Part shown: in pieces, positions 23,286-32,241 of the stretch
Layout of the letters: the number at the start of each line of letters is the position of its first letter
Numbering within the stretch: position 1 is the first letter of the stretch
Assembly (NCBI GenBank): GCA_026014615.1
Contig: JAOZHZ010000021.1
Coordinates: forward strand, 1-64,000
DNA: 64,000 bases
Direction of reading: 5' to 3'
Source of the DNA: Candidatus Bathyarchaeota archaeon
GTDB lineage: Archaea; Thermoproteota; Bathyarchaeia; Bathyarchaeales; Bathycorpusculaceae
Translations under genes and position numbers: made by a program
Notes under the pieces: model-generated
The model's database searches: none
The model's input: the letters and a program-made list of their open reading frames with translations, nothing else
Told to the model about the DNA's origin: nothing

Positions 23286-24635
23286 TTAAGCTATTTTTTG
23301 CAGTTTGGCGATGAAAAAGCCATTGCTGCGGTGAACATGCGGATAAAGCCTTTGACACTTTTCAAGCCCGCGCAGTCCAGGCAAACCCATCCTCGGCGCA
23401 ACATCAACCAACTGGAATTCAGGATGCCTCTGCAAGAAGCGTTCCACAATCATCTCGTTCTCCTCCACCGTCACGCTACAAGTCGAGTAGGTCAAGAAGC
23501 CACCTGTTTTGACTTTGTCGACGCAGTTGTTAATCATCATCCACTGAATATCCGTCATCTTCTCAATGCTTTTGGGGGAAAGGCGCCATTTGGCTGCGGG
23601 GAGCTTGGCGAAGACGCCTGTGCTAGTGCATGGCGGGTCCAAAATGACCACGTCAGCTTCCACCTGCAGCGGCAAGGGGCTGCGTGCGTCGGCTATGACT
23701 GGGTCGGCGATGTTTACCCACATGCGTCCCACTTCCTGCCGCCACGTCTTCATCCGCCGTTTCGAGTAATCCACCGAGTAGACGACGCCCCTATTTTGCA
23801 TGAGTTGGGCAAGGTAGGTGGTTTTTGCTCCTGGAGCAGCGCAGAGGTCCAGCACGGTGTCGTCGGGTTTGGGGTCGGCGGCTTCCGCGGCGAAACAACT
23901 GGCTTTGTCTTGAATGTAAAAGAAGCCCAAACGGTAACTGTCAATACGGTTCAGCGAGTTTTTGGAGCGAATTACCCTGTACGTATGCTTTAAGGGTTCA
24001 ACCTTCTCTAACGTGACGCCTTCGGCGTCCAGTTTCTGCAAAATTTCCTCTTGGCTGGAGCGGAGGGTACTTAGTCGGATGCAGGTTTCAGGGGGCGTCA
24101 GGTTGCCTTCAAGAAACGCCACGGCTTCTTCTTTGCCGAAGAGGTCAAAGCAGTACTTGACAAACCACGCTGGATGGTAGGTTTGGAGGGCAACTTTTTC
24201 CTCGTCTTTGGCTGCCTCGAGGATGGGCTCGATTTTTTGGGTCAGCAGAAAACCCAAGTACGGCTCCACTTCGCGCAGGGTTTCCCACCCCAGAATTGCC
24301 CTACCCAATCTGGCAATGTGCTCTGCTTCTTTGAGGTCAAAGCCCTCCCAGTCTCGGGTAACGCGGGTTTGATACACGTATAGCCTTAGGAACGCTTGGA
24401 TACCCACAGTGAATTCTTCAAGCTTCTTGGAGCCTAAGGTGTGGTTTAGGTATTTGTCGATAAGGTTACGGCGCCGCTCAGTCTCTAAGACCAACCCGTA
24501 GCCTAAACGGATGGCATCAGGATTCCGTATACTTAGCTGTTTAACGGTTTTTGCAAGAGCCATGTGTTCGCTAAATTTTTTCAGTTCAATCCAACTAAGG
24601 GTTTCGATAGCCAGAGACCAAGCGTCTTTCAACAA
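23286..24635 (-). CDS. NSUN-family RNA m5C methyltransferase
   Basis: 449 residues. The N-terminal NusB-like helical part (about 1-150) is followed by a RsmB/NOP2-type Rossmann methyltransferase: SAM loop DLCAAPGAKTTYLA, acidic SVDYSK, motif IV DPPCTSTGVF and motif VI TYSTCSV. The cysteine in TCS is the covalent nucleophile and the one in PPC releases the product. It methylates cytosine C5 in rRNA or tRNA; the target is not deducible. It ends FFIAKLQKIA with no PUA domain. Monocistronic. Confidence 0.92.
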   Translation of the reverse strand: MLKDAWSLAIETLSWIELKKFSEHMALAKTVKQLSIRNPDAIRLGYGLVLETERRRNLIDKYLNHTLGSKKLEEFTVGIQAFLRLYVYQTRVTRDWEGFDLKEAEHIARLGRAILGWETLREVEPYLGFLLTQKIEPILEAAKDEEKVALQTYHPAWFVKYCFDLFGKEEAVAFLEGNLTPPETCIRLSTLRSSQEEILQKLDAEGVTLEKVEPLKHTYRVIRSKNSLNRIDSYRLGFFYIQDKASCFAAEAADPKPDDTVLDLCAAPGAKTTYLAQLMQNRGVVYSVDYSKRRMKTWRQEVGRMWVNIADPVIADARSPLPLQVEADVVILDPPCTSTGVFAKLPAAKWRLSPKSIEKMTDIQWMMINNCVDKVKTGGFLTYSTCSVTVEENEMIVERFLQRHPEFQLVDVAPRMGLPGLRGLEKCQRLYPHVHRSNGFFIAKLQKIA

Positions 24636-24913
24636 AGTAATGCACGCGGGCTAGAAAACGCGGTGACCCTAATAAAATATGACACTAAATGGCTTTATTC
24701 TGCCCACAGATTCTTGCCAAAACGAAGACATAGAAACGTTTGTGCCAAAGCCTAGTATACGCGGTAGAAAAGCTATTCCGTAAGGATGCATATATGATGT
24801 ATTGGTGTCAACCCTGTTTCTGATGGGAAACTGGCGGTGGATGCCAACGGAAAATGGATCAATCAGCGAACAAATCAGAGATTTTAAAATCGAAGATACA
24901 CAGGTTTTGAAAG
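24636..24913. other. Intergenic region without a supported gene
   Basis: 278 bp between the divergent NSUN and SDR genes. AT-rich blocks near 24,673-24,681 and 24,887-24,895 (GATTTTAAAATC, a perfect 12-bp palindrome) may be promoter elements. A box-C-like ATGATGT near 24,795 lacks matching D boxes, so I do not call a C/D RNA. Confidence 0.4.
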
Positions 24914-25726
24914 ATGCAAAAAAGCAAAGGTAAAGAAAACATACCTTTATCGAACCTAGTTTCACTGTCGGGAAAAACCGCATTAATCACGGGAGCGGCT
25001 TCAGGCATAGGCAAAGCAATAGCATTCCGATTTGCCGAGGCAGGCGCCGACCTGCAGCTTGTGGACATTAGTGACCAAAGACTTCAAGCTTGCTGTAGCG
25101 ACCTGTCAAAATTTGATGTTAAAATCAGCGCCCATAATGTTGACCTGCGCAAAAAGAAACAGATAGAACAGTTATGGACAGACATAAGAAACACTGAGCC
25201 AGACATTTTGGTTAACAATGCGGGAAGCTACCCGTTGAAGGACTTTTTAGCGCTTGATGAAGAATTTCTTAAGAAAGTTATGGACTTGAATCTGAACTCA
25301 GTTTTGTGGATGTGTCAAAATATGATTAGAGCTCGCCTGAAAAAGGGGGGCGTGATAATTAATACGGCTTCGGTTGAGGCGGTGATGCCGTTCAAAGAGG
25401 AACTGGTACCGTATGGCTTAAGCAAAATCGGCGTCATAGCCCTAACAAGGGCGTTAGCTGCAGAGTACGGCAGAAAAGGTTTCAGAATAAACGCGTTAGT
25501 ACCCGGCGGAGTTTTAACTCCCGGAACCAAGAGCCTCGTTAAAGAAGTCCTCAAATTTAACGTTGGAATAATACAGTCAGGACTAGAATACAGGCAAAGA
25601 TTGCCTATGGGTAGGCTTGGGAAACCAGATGAGGTTGCGCGTATGGCTCTAGTATTGGCCTGTGACCTGTCGAGTTATGTGCATGGAGCACTTGTTGTGG
25701 TTGACGGTGGATTTCTCTCTGCCTAA
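24914..25726 (+). CDS. Short-chain dehydrogenase/reductase
   Basis: 270 residues, classical SDR. Cofactor motif TGAASGIG, then Asp in LQLVDIS at the end of beta-2 (favours NAD(H) over NADP(H)), NNAG, catalytic Ser in INTASVEA and YGLSK (Tyr-x3-Lys), and C-terminal VVVDGGFLS. An extra 14 residues precede the usual start. Related to FabG or sugar/alcohol dehydrogenases; substrate unknown. Preceded by a 278-bp gap and not in an operon. Confidence 0.9.
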   Translation: MQKSKGKENIPLSNLVSLSGKTALITGAASGIGKAIAFRFAEAGADLQLVDISDQRLQACCSDLSKFDVKISAHNVDLRKKKQIEQLWTDIRNTEPDILVNNAGSYPLKDFLALDEEFLKKVMDLNLNSVLWMCQNMIRARLKKGGVIINTASVEAVMPFKEELVPYGLSKIGVIALTRALAAEYGRKGFRINALVPGGVLTPGTKSLVKEVLKFNVGIIQSGLEYRQRLPMGRLGKPDEVARMALVLACDLSSYVHGALVVVDGGFLSA

Positions 25727-25776
25727 AAGATCACAGATAAGTTGTTTAAAAAAAGAAAGTGAGGAAGTAGATCTAC

Positions 25777-27474
25777 TTATTTCAGCAGGTCGACCGCTTC
25801 TTGGGGTATGAAGAACTCGTCTATCTGCGAAGAGTAAACAACAAGCCCTTCAAGCGTGTAGGTTTGCTCTGAGTTTCCGTGTGACACTGTCATGGTGTCT
25901 TTGCTGGCGGGCAACGTTGCGGTTACGCCGTTGATGGTTATTTGCAGAACTGGGTTTGCGGGGTCGGCTTGGTTGATGGTCATTTGATTTGCGGAGTACA
26001 CGTCAGATGCTTTCACGTAAAGCTGCTTTTGTGCTTCGTCTAAACTTACGCCCAGAGCGTCTGCGGTGATGTATGCGAGGGCAGTGTTGTCAAAGTGCCC
26101 TACTGGGGGGTTGCCGTCTGGTGAGTAAGCCCATAGTGGAACATCTGAGCCGTCGTGTCCATGAGTAGCCCATCCGAACACTGTATATGCCTGGCATATG
26201 TACTCGGAGATGGAGTAGTAGTTGGTTAGGTCCATGGCGGCTATGTCATCGTCCGTTATATCCAGTCCCCACCACTCCTTGAAAACGGCTTTGATTTGGC
26301 TGTTGTCGGTGATTCCGTCGAGTTTTGCGGCTAAACCTTGTGAAGTGATTTCCATACCCTTCAACGGGCCCACGAGGTCTTCAACGGTCAAGGCGGTGTA
26401 GCCGTGTCCTATGGCGTTTGTGTCTTGATAGTAGCTGCCTATGCTTAAGCCGCCTGTGTTGTGGTCAGGAAACGCCAAGACGAGCGTGTGTCCATCCTGC
26501 ATTGCAAAATTCAGAGCAACGCCGACAGCATCATCAAAAGCTAAGAAGTCTGTAACTGAGTAGATGGGGTCGTTTGCGTGGTTAGCCCAGTCCACGTGGC
26601 TGCCTTCCACCATCAAGAAGAAACCGTCTTTGTCTTTAGAGAGCATCTGGATTGCTTGTGCAGTCATTTCAGCCAAAGAGGGCTCAGTGGGAGCGAATTC
26701 TTGGCGGTCAATGTCAGGCTGCATGGCTTTGGGAGCGAAAAGACCCCATGCTTTGCCAGAGATTAAGGAGAGCATGCTGTCTTTGCTGTCCACGAAGCGG
26801 TATCCGCGGTCCAGAAGTTCCTCGTACAGGTTGTCTCCGTCGGTGCGGCTGCCTGTCCATGTGGCTCCGAAGCTGGTGGTGTAGGTTGCGGATTCGGGGA
26901 ACAGTTCGCTTGCGCCTCCTCCGAAAACCACGTCCACATCGTTGTAAACCATCTGCTCGATGATGTCGAGTTCGTCGCCTCGGTTGTAGTTGTGGGCTGC
27001 GTGGGCTGCGGGGGTGGCGTGGCTTATGGTGCTTGTGGCGATTAAGCCCGTTGCTTTGCCTTCAAGCTTAGCTGCTTCAAGAACCGTAGCCAACGGCACA
27101 TAAGGCTCCGCGTCAGGCGTGTATCCTGTCAAAAGATTGCTTGTTTTGGGTCCCATGCTGATGAATTTGTCGGTTGATTTGTGTCCAGTTGCAAACGCGG
27201 TTGCGGCAGGAGCGGAGTCCGTGATTATGGAGTTGGTCATCCATGTTTCCACAGTTCCCGTTATGAAGCCGTCAAGGTTAAGCGAAGTGCCCTTGTACCA
27301 GCGAGCCACGGTCTGTATGCTTTGTGAGCAGCCGTCAGGAACAAGCACAATTACGTTCTTTATTCCTTGGCTGTTTGAGTTTGTGGGTGTTGAGAAAGCT
27401 GGAAGCGCCAGTGACGAAACAGCGAGAAGTGCTACCAGCAACGCGATGGAAACGATTTTGTGTTTATTTTCCAT
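25777..27474 (-). CDS. Secreted alkaline phosphatase
   Basis: 565 residues. Signal peptide (cleavage near ALPAFS, residue 29). Alkaline-phosphatase fold: VIVLVPDGCSQ (first metal Asp), nucleophile Ser in TDSAPAATAFATG, STISHATPAAHAAH, VEGSHVDWANHANDP, FPDHNTGG and WATHGHDGSDVP (metal His/Asp). A C-terminal extra domain of about 90 residues (DEAQKQLYVKASDVYSANQM and beyond) resembles a copper-amine-oxidase-like or other beta cap. It releases phosphate from extracellular phosphomonoesters. No Pho-box-like site is recognisable. Confidence 0.93.
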   Translation of the reverse strand: MENKHKIVSIALLVALLAVSSLALPAFSTPTNSNSQGIKNVIVLVPDGCSQSIQTVARWYKGTSLNLDGFITGTVETWMTNSIITDSAPAATAFATGHKSTDKFISMGPKTSNLLTGYTPDAEPYVPLATVLEAAKLEGKATGLIATSTISHATPAAHAAHNYNRGDELDIIEQMVYNDVDVVFGGGASELFPESATYTTSFGATWTGSRTDGDNLYEELLDRGYRFVDSKDSMLSLISGKAWGLFAPKAMQPDIDRQEFAPTEPSLAEMTAQAIQMLSKDKDGFFLMVEGSHVDWANHANDPIYSVTDFLAFDDAVGVALNFAMQDGHTLVLAFPDHNTGGLSIGSYYQDTNAIGHGYTALTVEDLVGPLKGMEITSQGLAAKLDGITDNSQIKAVFKEWWGLDITDDDIAAMDLTNYYSISEYICQAYTVFGWATHGHDGSDVPLWAYSPDGNPPVGHFDNTALAYITADALGVSLDEAQKQLYVKASDVYSANQMTINQADPANPVLQITINGVTATLPASKDTMTVSHGNSEQTYTLEGLVVYSSQIDEFFIPQEAVDLLK

Positions 27475-27728
27475 AAATTTTTCCCTACTTTCATGTTGAC
27501 ATGAATTTCAGATTCAGGTCAAATGGAGAAACCGCTGGAAACCATCTTATGCCTTCTCGACATAGAATATAGCGGCAAAAATTGGCTATAACTCAAAACT
27601 GAAGCTATATAGAAATTAGCGGATGGTTACTCTTTGCTTACTGATTCGTTAAGAAGAAAAGTAACACGTTGCTGAGACAAAAAAGATTTTTATTCAACTC
27701 AAACCAACCTTTTAAACAGGTGTTTTTG

Positions 27729-28013
27729 TTGAGTTTTGAAAAGCTTGTTGGATTAAAAGTTATAGCTGCAGGGGCTTTTTCTTTGGGCGAAGTGAAAGGA
27801 GCAGAGGTGGACTTTGCAACGTGGCAAATAACGCATCTGCAAATAAAACTGGACGACGTCGCCGCAGAAAAGCTTGGCTTAAAAAAGAGATTCCGAAGCT
27901 CAATTGTCTGCATGCCCGTAAGCATGATAGACGCAATAGGCGACTACATCACCATAAGCAAGTCAATAGATGAATTAAGCCAGTCCTCAGAAATCACCGA
28001 ATGCAAAGAATAA
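27729..28013 (+). CDS. PRC-barrel domain protein
   Basis: About 94 residues from a TTG at 27729 with AGGTG six bases before it; the frame is open upstream, but those residues do not fit the family. The pattern EKLVGLKVIAAGAFSLGEVK, then WQITHLQIKLDDVAAEKLGL and VSMIDAIGDYITISKSIDEL, is that of the small archaeal PRC-barrel proteins. These are linked to RNA metabolism or, in CdvA, cell division. No DNA-binding part is present. Function unknown. Confidence 0.75.
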   Translation: MSFEKLVGLKVIAAGAFSLGEVKGAEVDFATWQITHLQIKLDDVAAEKLGLKKRFRSSIVCMPVSMIDAIGDYITISKSIDELSQSSEITECKE

Positions 28014-28157
28014 AACACCCCACAAACGCCAGTTTATCCTATGTTTTTAGCGTGTTTGGTTTAGTTATGTTTTCTAGTTATTCTGCCAGAAGGTTATTAA
28101 TCTGCCACTAAAGAGTATAGACTAACTCTGCGTTAAAGAATTCAAGGTTAAGAATAG

Positions 28158-30863
28158 ATGCCCCAGCAGAAAAGCCTGTTTGACTTCAGTCCACCTGCAC
28201 CACCCAAAAAACCCGTCACCATAGAGGAAGCTAAGAAAAACGAAAAAACCGAAAAACAACCCACCCAACAAGCAAAGGAAGCCGTGAAAAAGAAACGTGA
28301 GCGCCCCGCGTATCCGCCTGTGGCTCCAAAAGATTTACCTGCGTCGTGGTTTGTTTCGGCATCTTATGATGGTCGCCAGCGGAAGGCAGTGTTGAAGCTT
28401 TACGAGCCAGAGTCAGGCAACATTTACTTCTGGTACGACAACACGGGGCACAAACCGTACTGCCTTACCAACTTGTCACCGATGGAACTGGACCGCATGC
28501 CACGCGTCGTAGAACATCAGGGCTATAACCACAGTGAAACCGTGCAGCTTTTCGACCCCCTCTCCGACAGGGAAGCCAACGTCACAAAAATCGTCACCGA
28601 CGACCCCTTAGCCATCGGAGGCAAACCCCAAGGCAGCATCAGAGACATAATCCCCGAAGACTACCCCAAAGACGCCCCCGTAGAGCCTAAAGTTTGGGAA
28701 GCAAAAATAAAGTACTACCAAAGTTACATTTACGATACGCATTATTTGCCAGGCATGGTTTTTGAAGTTAAAGACGGCAGCCTTGTGCCCTGCGTTTTTG
28801 AGGAAGCCGAAAAAACCATTAGCAACCTGAAGGGGCTCTTTAAAGGCGCTTCACCCGAAGAACTTGAGTATGTAGAGAAGTGGGCAAGGCTCATCGAGTA
28901 TCCTGCGCCCAAGTTTAGGAGGGCAGCCATAGACATCGAAGTTTACGCGCCTCTAAGTACCCGAGTTCCCGACCCAAGGGAAGCCGTTTACCCCGTGGTC
29001 TGCTGTAGCCTCTACAGTTCTGACGGTGAAAAGAAAGTTCTGGTTCTTAAACGCCCAGGCATGGAAGAGGGCAACTACCCGATGCCTGAGGACTCAGAAA
29101 TCGAGTACTTTGACACAGAAGTAGAACTCATTAAAGCAATTTTTGGCATCCTCTGGGACTACCCGTTCATCTTGACGTTTAACGGTGACGACTTTGACCT
29201 ACGATACTTGTCTCACCGAGCCGCTAACCTTGGAATACCCAGATATGAGGTGCCTATAGAAATCGGCAGACGCGTATGTCTCTTGCGGTACGGTATCCAC
29301 ATTGACCTGTACAAGTTCTTCTTCAACCGAGCTGTACAGATTTACGCTTTCAACAACCGCTACCGCGACGTATCCCTCAACGACGTCGGCAAAGGCGTGC
29401 TTGGGCTGGAAAAAATCAAGTCAGAAAAAGCCATAGGCGACCAAAACTACACGGAACTCGCCGCGTACTGCCTGCGGGACAGCGAAATCACCTACAAATT
29501 GACCAGCTTTGAAGACGAGCTCGCTATGAAGCTGATTCTGGTTTTGACGCGGATAAGCAGCATGCCCATGGAAGACGTCAGCCGCCAAGGCGTCTCCAGA
29601 TGGATACGAAACTTCATGCACCGCGAACACCGCCACCGACACATGCTCATCCCCAACTCCGAAGACATCCTCGCCAAAAAAGGCAAAACAACCACCACCG
29701 CCGTGATTAAAGGCAAAAAGTACCAAGGCGCCACCGTCGTAGACCCCGTGCCGGGGGTGCACTTCAACGTTGCCGTCATGGACTTTCCCAGCCTGTACCC
29801 CTCTATAATCAAAGTCTGGAACCTCGGCTACCAATCAATCCTGTGCCCACATCCTGAATGCCGAAGCAATGTTATTCCGAACACGCCGCATTGGGTTTGC
29901 ACTAAAGAACGCGCCCTTGAAAGCTTGCTCATCGGCAGCCTACGGGACCTACGGGTTAGCTGGTATAAGTCACGCGCGAAAGACCAATCCCTGCCTGTTG
30001 AGCAACGGAACTGGTACAAGGTTGCTCAAGGAGCCCTCAAAGTTATCCTTAACGCTAGCTATGGCGTTTTTGGGGCGGAAAGCTTTGACCTTTACTGCCC
30101 ACCCGTCGCGGAAGCAACCGCAGCCATCGGAAGGCACAGCATCACCCAAATCCTGAGCCACGCTAAAGCTCCCGGCGTCCAAGTGCTCTACGGCGACACC
30201 GACAGTGTCTTTCTCAAAAATCCCACCAAAGAACAAATTGAAGAGGTCACCCGCTTCACCGAGCAAGAGCTAAAGATGGGCATTGACATGGAGAAAACTT
30301 ACCGGTACGCCGTTTTCAGCAGCCGCAAAAAGAACTACCTCGGCGTCCTCGAAGACGGCACCGTGGATGTGAAGGGGTTAACGGGGAAGAAGAAGCACAT
30401 TCCAATTTTCATTAAAGACGCCTTTAATCAGATGAAGGCGCGCCTCGCGCAGGTTAAGAACCCAGCGGACTTCGAAAAAGCCAAAAAAGACATCGCCAGC
30501 ATAGTTCGCGAAAGATACATGACACTTAAGCGCCGGGAATGGAAAGACATGGATGAACTCGCCTTCAACGTGGTTTTAGGCGAAGACCTGTCGCATTACA
30601 CGAAAACGACACCACAGCACGTGAAGGCAGCCAAAGTTCTGCAGGCGAGTGGTGTGGAGCTTAAAGCGGGTGACTTGATACGGTTTGTGAAAACCATCCG
30701 AGGCGACCACGTGAAACCCATTGAGCTGGCAAATAGAAACGAGGTGGACGTGGACAAGTACATCGCGTACCTGCACAGCACCTTTGACCAAGTTTTGGAC
30801 GCGTTGGGTCTAAGTTTTGACGAAATTATCGGGTTGACCAAGCTGGAAAGGTTTCTGGCTTAA
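28158..30863 (+). CDS. polB: Family B DNA polymerase
   Basis: 901 residues. It opens with a PIP-like box (QKSLFDF) for sliding-clamp binding, then a Lys/Glu-rich linker. Exonuclease motifs: AIDIEVYAP (Exo I), FNGDDFDL (Exo II) and YCLRDSE (Exo III). Polymerase motifs: MDFPSLYPSIIK (A), KVILNASYGVFG (B) and YGDTDS (C), the last holding two catalytic Asp. A Cys set CPHPECRSNV and WVCTKE sits between motifs A and B. The N-terminal PIP box is unusual; archaeal PolB normally has it at the C-terminus. Replicative or repair polymerase. Confidence 0.95.
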   Translation: MPQQKSLFDFSPPAPPKKPVTIEEAKKNEKTEKQPTQQAKEAVKKKRERPAYPPVAPKDLPASWFVSASYDGRQRKAVLKLYEPESGNIYFWYDNTGHKPYCLTNLSPMELDRMPRVVEHQGYNHSETVQLFDPLSDREANVTKIVTDDPLAIGGKPQGSIRDIIPEDYPKDAPVEPKVWEAKIKYYQSYIYDTHYLPGMVFEVKDGSLVPCVFEEAEKTISNLKGLFKGASPEELEYVEKWARLIEYPAPKFRRAAIDIEVYAPLSTRVPDPREAVYPVVCCSLYSSDGEKKVLVLKRPGMEEGNYPMPEDSEIEYFDTEVELIKAIFGILWDYPFILTFNGDDFDLRYLSHRAANLGIPRYEVPIEIGRRVCLLRYGIHIDLYKFFFNRAVQIYAFNNRYRDVSLNDVGKGVLGLEKIKSEKAIGDQNYTELAAYCLRDSEITYKLTSFEDELAMKLILVLTRISSMPMEDVSRQGVSRWIRNFMHREHRHRHMLIPNSEDILAKKGKTTTTAVIKGKKYQGATVVDPVPGVHFNVAVMDFPSLYPSIIKVWNLGYQSILCPHPECRSNVIPNTPHWVCTKERALESLLIGSLRDLRVSWYKSRAKDQSLPVEQRNWYKVAQGALKVILNASYGVFGAESFDLYCPPVAEATAAIGRHSITQILSHAKAPGVQVLYGDTDSVFLKNPTKEQIEEVTRFTEQELKMGIDMEKTYRYAVFSSRKKNYLGVLEDGTVDVKGLTGKKKHIPIFIKDAFNQMKARLAQVKNPADFEKAKKDIASIVRERYMTLKRREWKDMDELAFNVVLGEDLSHYTKTTPQHVKAAKVLQASGVELKAGDLIRFVKTIRGDHVKPIELANRNEVDVDKYIAYLHSTFDQVLDALGLSFDEIIGLTKLERFLA

Positions 30864-30905
30864 CCTTAAGAGAAAGCTATTTAGAATAAAAAGAAAGAGG
30901 GTGGT

Positions 30906-31403
30906 TTATGTTTTTTCGGGGTTTATCCAGTGCATGTGGACAGCTATCTTTTTCATTGCCTTGTAAAGTGGGTACCCGATGCCTGTTGCTGAAATTGCTA
31001 TGCCGACGAACACGTACAGGATGGTTTCCAGTTGGGGTAGCCCGTACAGGTAGCTGAGCATCACGCCCACTGTTGCACCCAAGACAACTGAGTAAAGTAG
31101 GGTGCCTGCGATGACGCTGCGGTTTCGCAGTTTCCAGATTACGACTGCCATCGCAAAACTTGGAATGGTGTTTAGCAAGTCAATTAATCCTGCTGTGCTG
31201 AAAAGGTTAGCTATAAAGACGCCTACGGTGTGCCCAAGAATACCACCCCACCCTAACAGTGGAATTAACGCCACCATTGCGTCAGAGATTCGCACCTGCA
31301 CAGGACCATAACTAATGGCAGCAAGCGGAACAGTCAACGCAATGTATGAAGCAGCGTAAACTACACTTAGAGCCACCGTTTTTGCGTTAAACCTTTTGCC
31401 CAT
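30906..31403 (-). CDS. queT: QueT-family ECF substrate-binding membrane protein
   Basis: 165 residues with five or six membrane spans. ISYGPVQVRISDAMVALIPL and GHTVGVFIANLFSTAGLIDL are the QueT signature. It would capture a deazaguanine precursor for import through an energy-coupling-factor module encoded elsewhere. It follows queC by 7 bp in the same direction, so import and synthesis of preQ0 for archaeosine are co-expressed. Confidence 0.85.
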   Translation of the reverse strand: MGKRFNAKTVALSVVYAASYIALTVPLAAISYGPVQVRISDAMVALIPLLGWGGILGHTVGVFIANLFSTAGLIDLLNTIPSFAMAVVIWKLRNRSVIAGTLLYSVVLGATVGVMLSYLYGLPQLETILYVFVGIAISATGIGYPLYKAMKKIAVHMHWINPEKT

Positions 31404-31410
31404 CGCCAGT

Positions 31411-32112
31411 TCACCTTTCGTATTCTGTTGGGTCAGCTATACCTGCTTGCTTGAAGCCAGCTTTTCGGTTCACACAGGACTCGCATACGCCGCAGTGCTT
31501 TTCGCCGTCAAGGTAACATGACCATGTAAGCTCAAAGGGTACACCGAGGTCTTTGCCGATTTTAAGCAGTTCAGATTTGGGCATACCACTGAACGGGGCC
31601 TGAATTTCGATATTCATTTCTGTTCCTAGCCGTGCGGTTTGCTCCATGGATTTGTAGAATGCTTCTCGGCAGTCAGGGTAGTTGGCGGCGTCCGAGCCGT
31701 GGGCGCCGTAGAAGATTGTGTTTGAGCATGTGGCTGCGGCGTAAGATACGGCTATGCTTAGGAAGATGGCGTTGCGGAAGGGCACCACGATGGGTTGGGT
31801 GAACTCTGAGGTTAAGGCGATGTTGCGGTCGCAAAGCGAAGTGACGCCTAAAAAGATTTCCTTAAGGCTGGTCACATCAATTATTTTAATGGGGGCGCCC
31901 AGCTTCTCGGCTATAAGGACAGCTTGACGTGTTTCTTTTTCGGCGATTTGCCCGTACTTAAAAGATAAACAGTTCACGGTGTAGCCACGGTTTTTTGCCC
32001 AAAAAGCCACAACAGCTGAGTCGGGTCCTCCGCTGAGGACAACAACACATTTCTTGTCTTGGATATTGTTTAGGGTAACGTTTGGTTTCAAGTCAAATTT
32101 TTCCTCCGACAC
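31411..32112 (-). CDS. queC: 7-cyano-7-deazaguanine synthase QueC
   Basis: 233 residues starting at GTG 32112. PP-loop VVLSGGPDSAVVAFW, FKYGQ, VPFRNAIFLSIA, GAHGSDAANYPDCR and zinc site CYLDGEKHCGVCESCVNRK. It converts carboxy-deazaguanine to preQ0 with ATP and ammonia, the precursor of archaeosine at tRNA position 15. First gene of the queC-queT operon. The leader contains a dyad and a hairpin region (32127-32177). Confidence 0.95.
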   Translation of the reverse strand: MSEEKFDLKPNVTLNNIQDKKCVVVLSGGPDSAVVAFWAKNRGYTVNCLSFKYGQIAEKETRQAVLIAEKLGAPIKIIDVTSLKEIFLGVTSLCDRNIALTSEFTQPIVVPFRNAIFLSIAVSYAAATCSNTIFYGAHGSDAANYPDCREAFYKSMEQTARLGTEMNIEIQAPFSGMPKSELLKIGKDLGVPFELTWSCYLDGEKHCGVCESCVNRKAGFKQAGIADPTEYER

Positions 32113-32126
32113 CGGGGTTTATGTTA

Positions 32127-32193
32127 CGGCGGAACGGGTGGAGGCCCACTTACCCGCCGATACAGTAGGCACCTACATAGACGTATTAAAAGT
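32127..32193 (-). promoter_or_regulatory. Promoter and leader of queC with dyad and alternative stems
   Basis: TATA-like TTTTAATA (about 32184-32193, minus strand) is followed by a dyad GTAGG-N2-CCTAC (32166-32177) next to the predicted start. The leader can pair CGGGT/ACCCG (32035-type arms at 32135-32139 and 32152-32156) or GGCGG/CCGCC (32128-32132 and 32154-32158). These share bases, so they exclude each other. This could be a simple operator plus an attenuating leader. It does not match known preQ1 riboswitch classes. Confidence 0.3.
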
Positions 32194-32241
32194 TATTGCG
32201 ACGAATAATCTGATAATTAGTCAAAGTGTCCCAACATGCAA

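Noticed and set aside
23286-23993. 237-codon plus-strand frame opposite the NSUN gene
   Set aside because: It lies wholly opposite a methyltransferase with all catalytic motifs and has the composition of an antisense shadow.
24793-24840. C/D-box small RNA (ATGATGT with later CTG)
   Set aside because: D, C' and D' boxes are not at proper distances; only one box fits.
29421-30266. Long minus-strand frames (up to 137 codons) within polB
   Set aside because: They are opposite a fully supported polymerase gene and arise from its codon usage.
32127-32160. preQ1 riboswitch in the queC leader
   Set aside because: No preQ1-class pseudoknot or A-rich tail pattern; only simple stems are visible.
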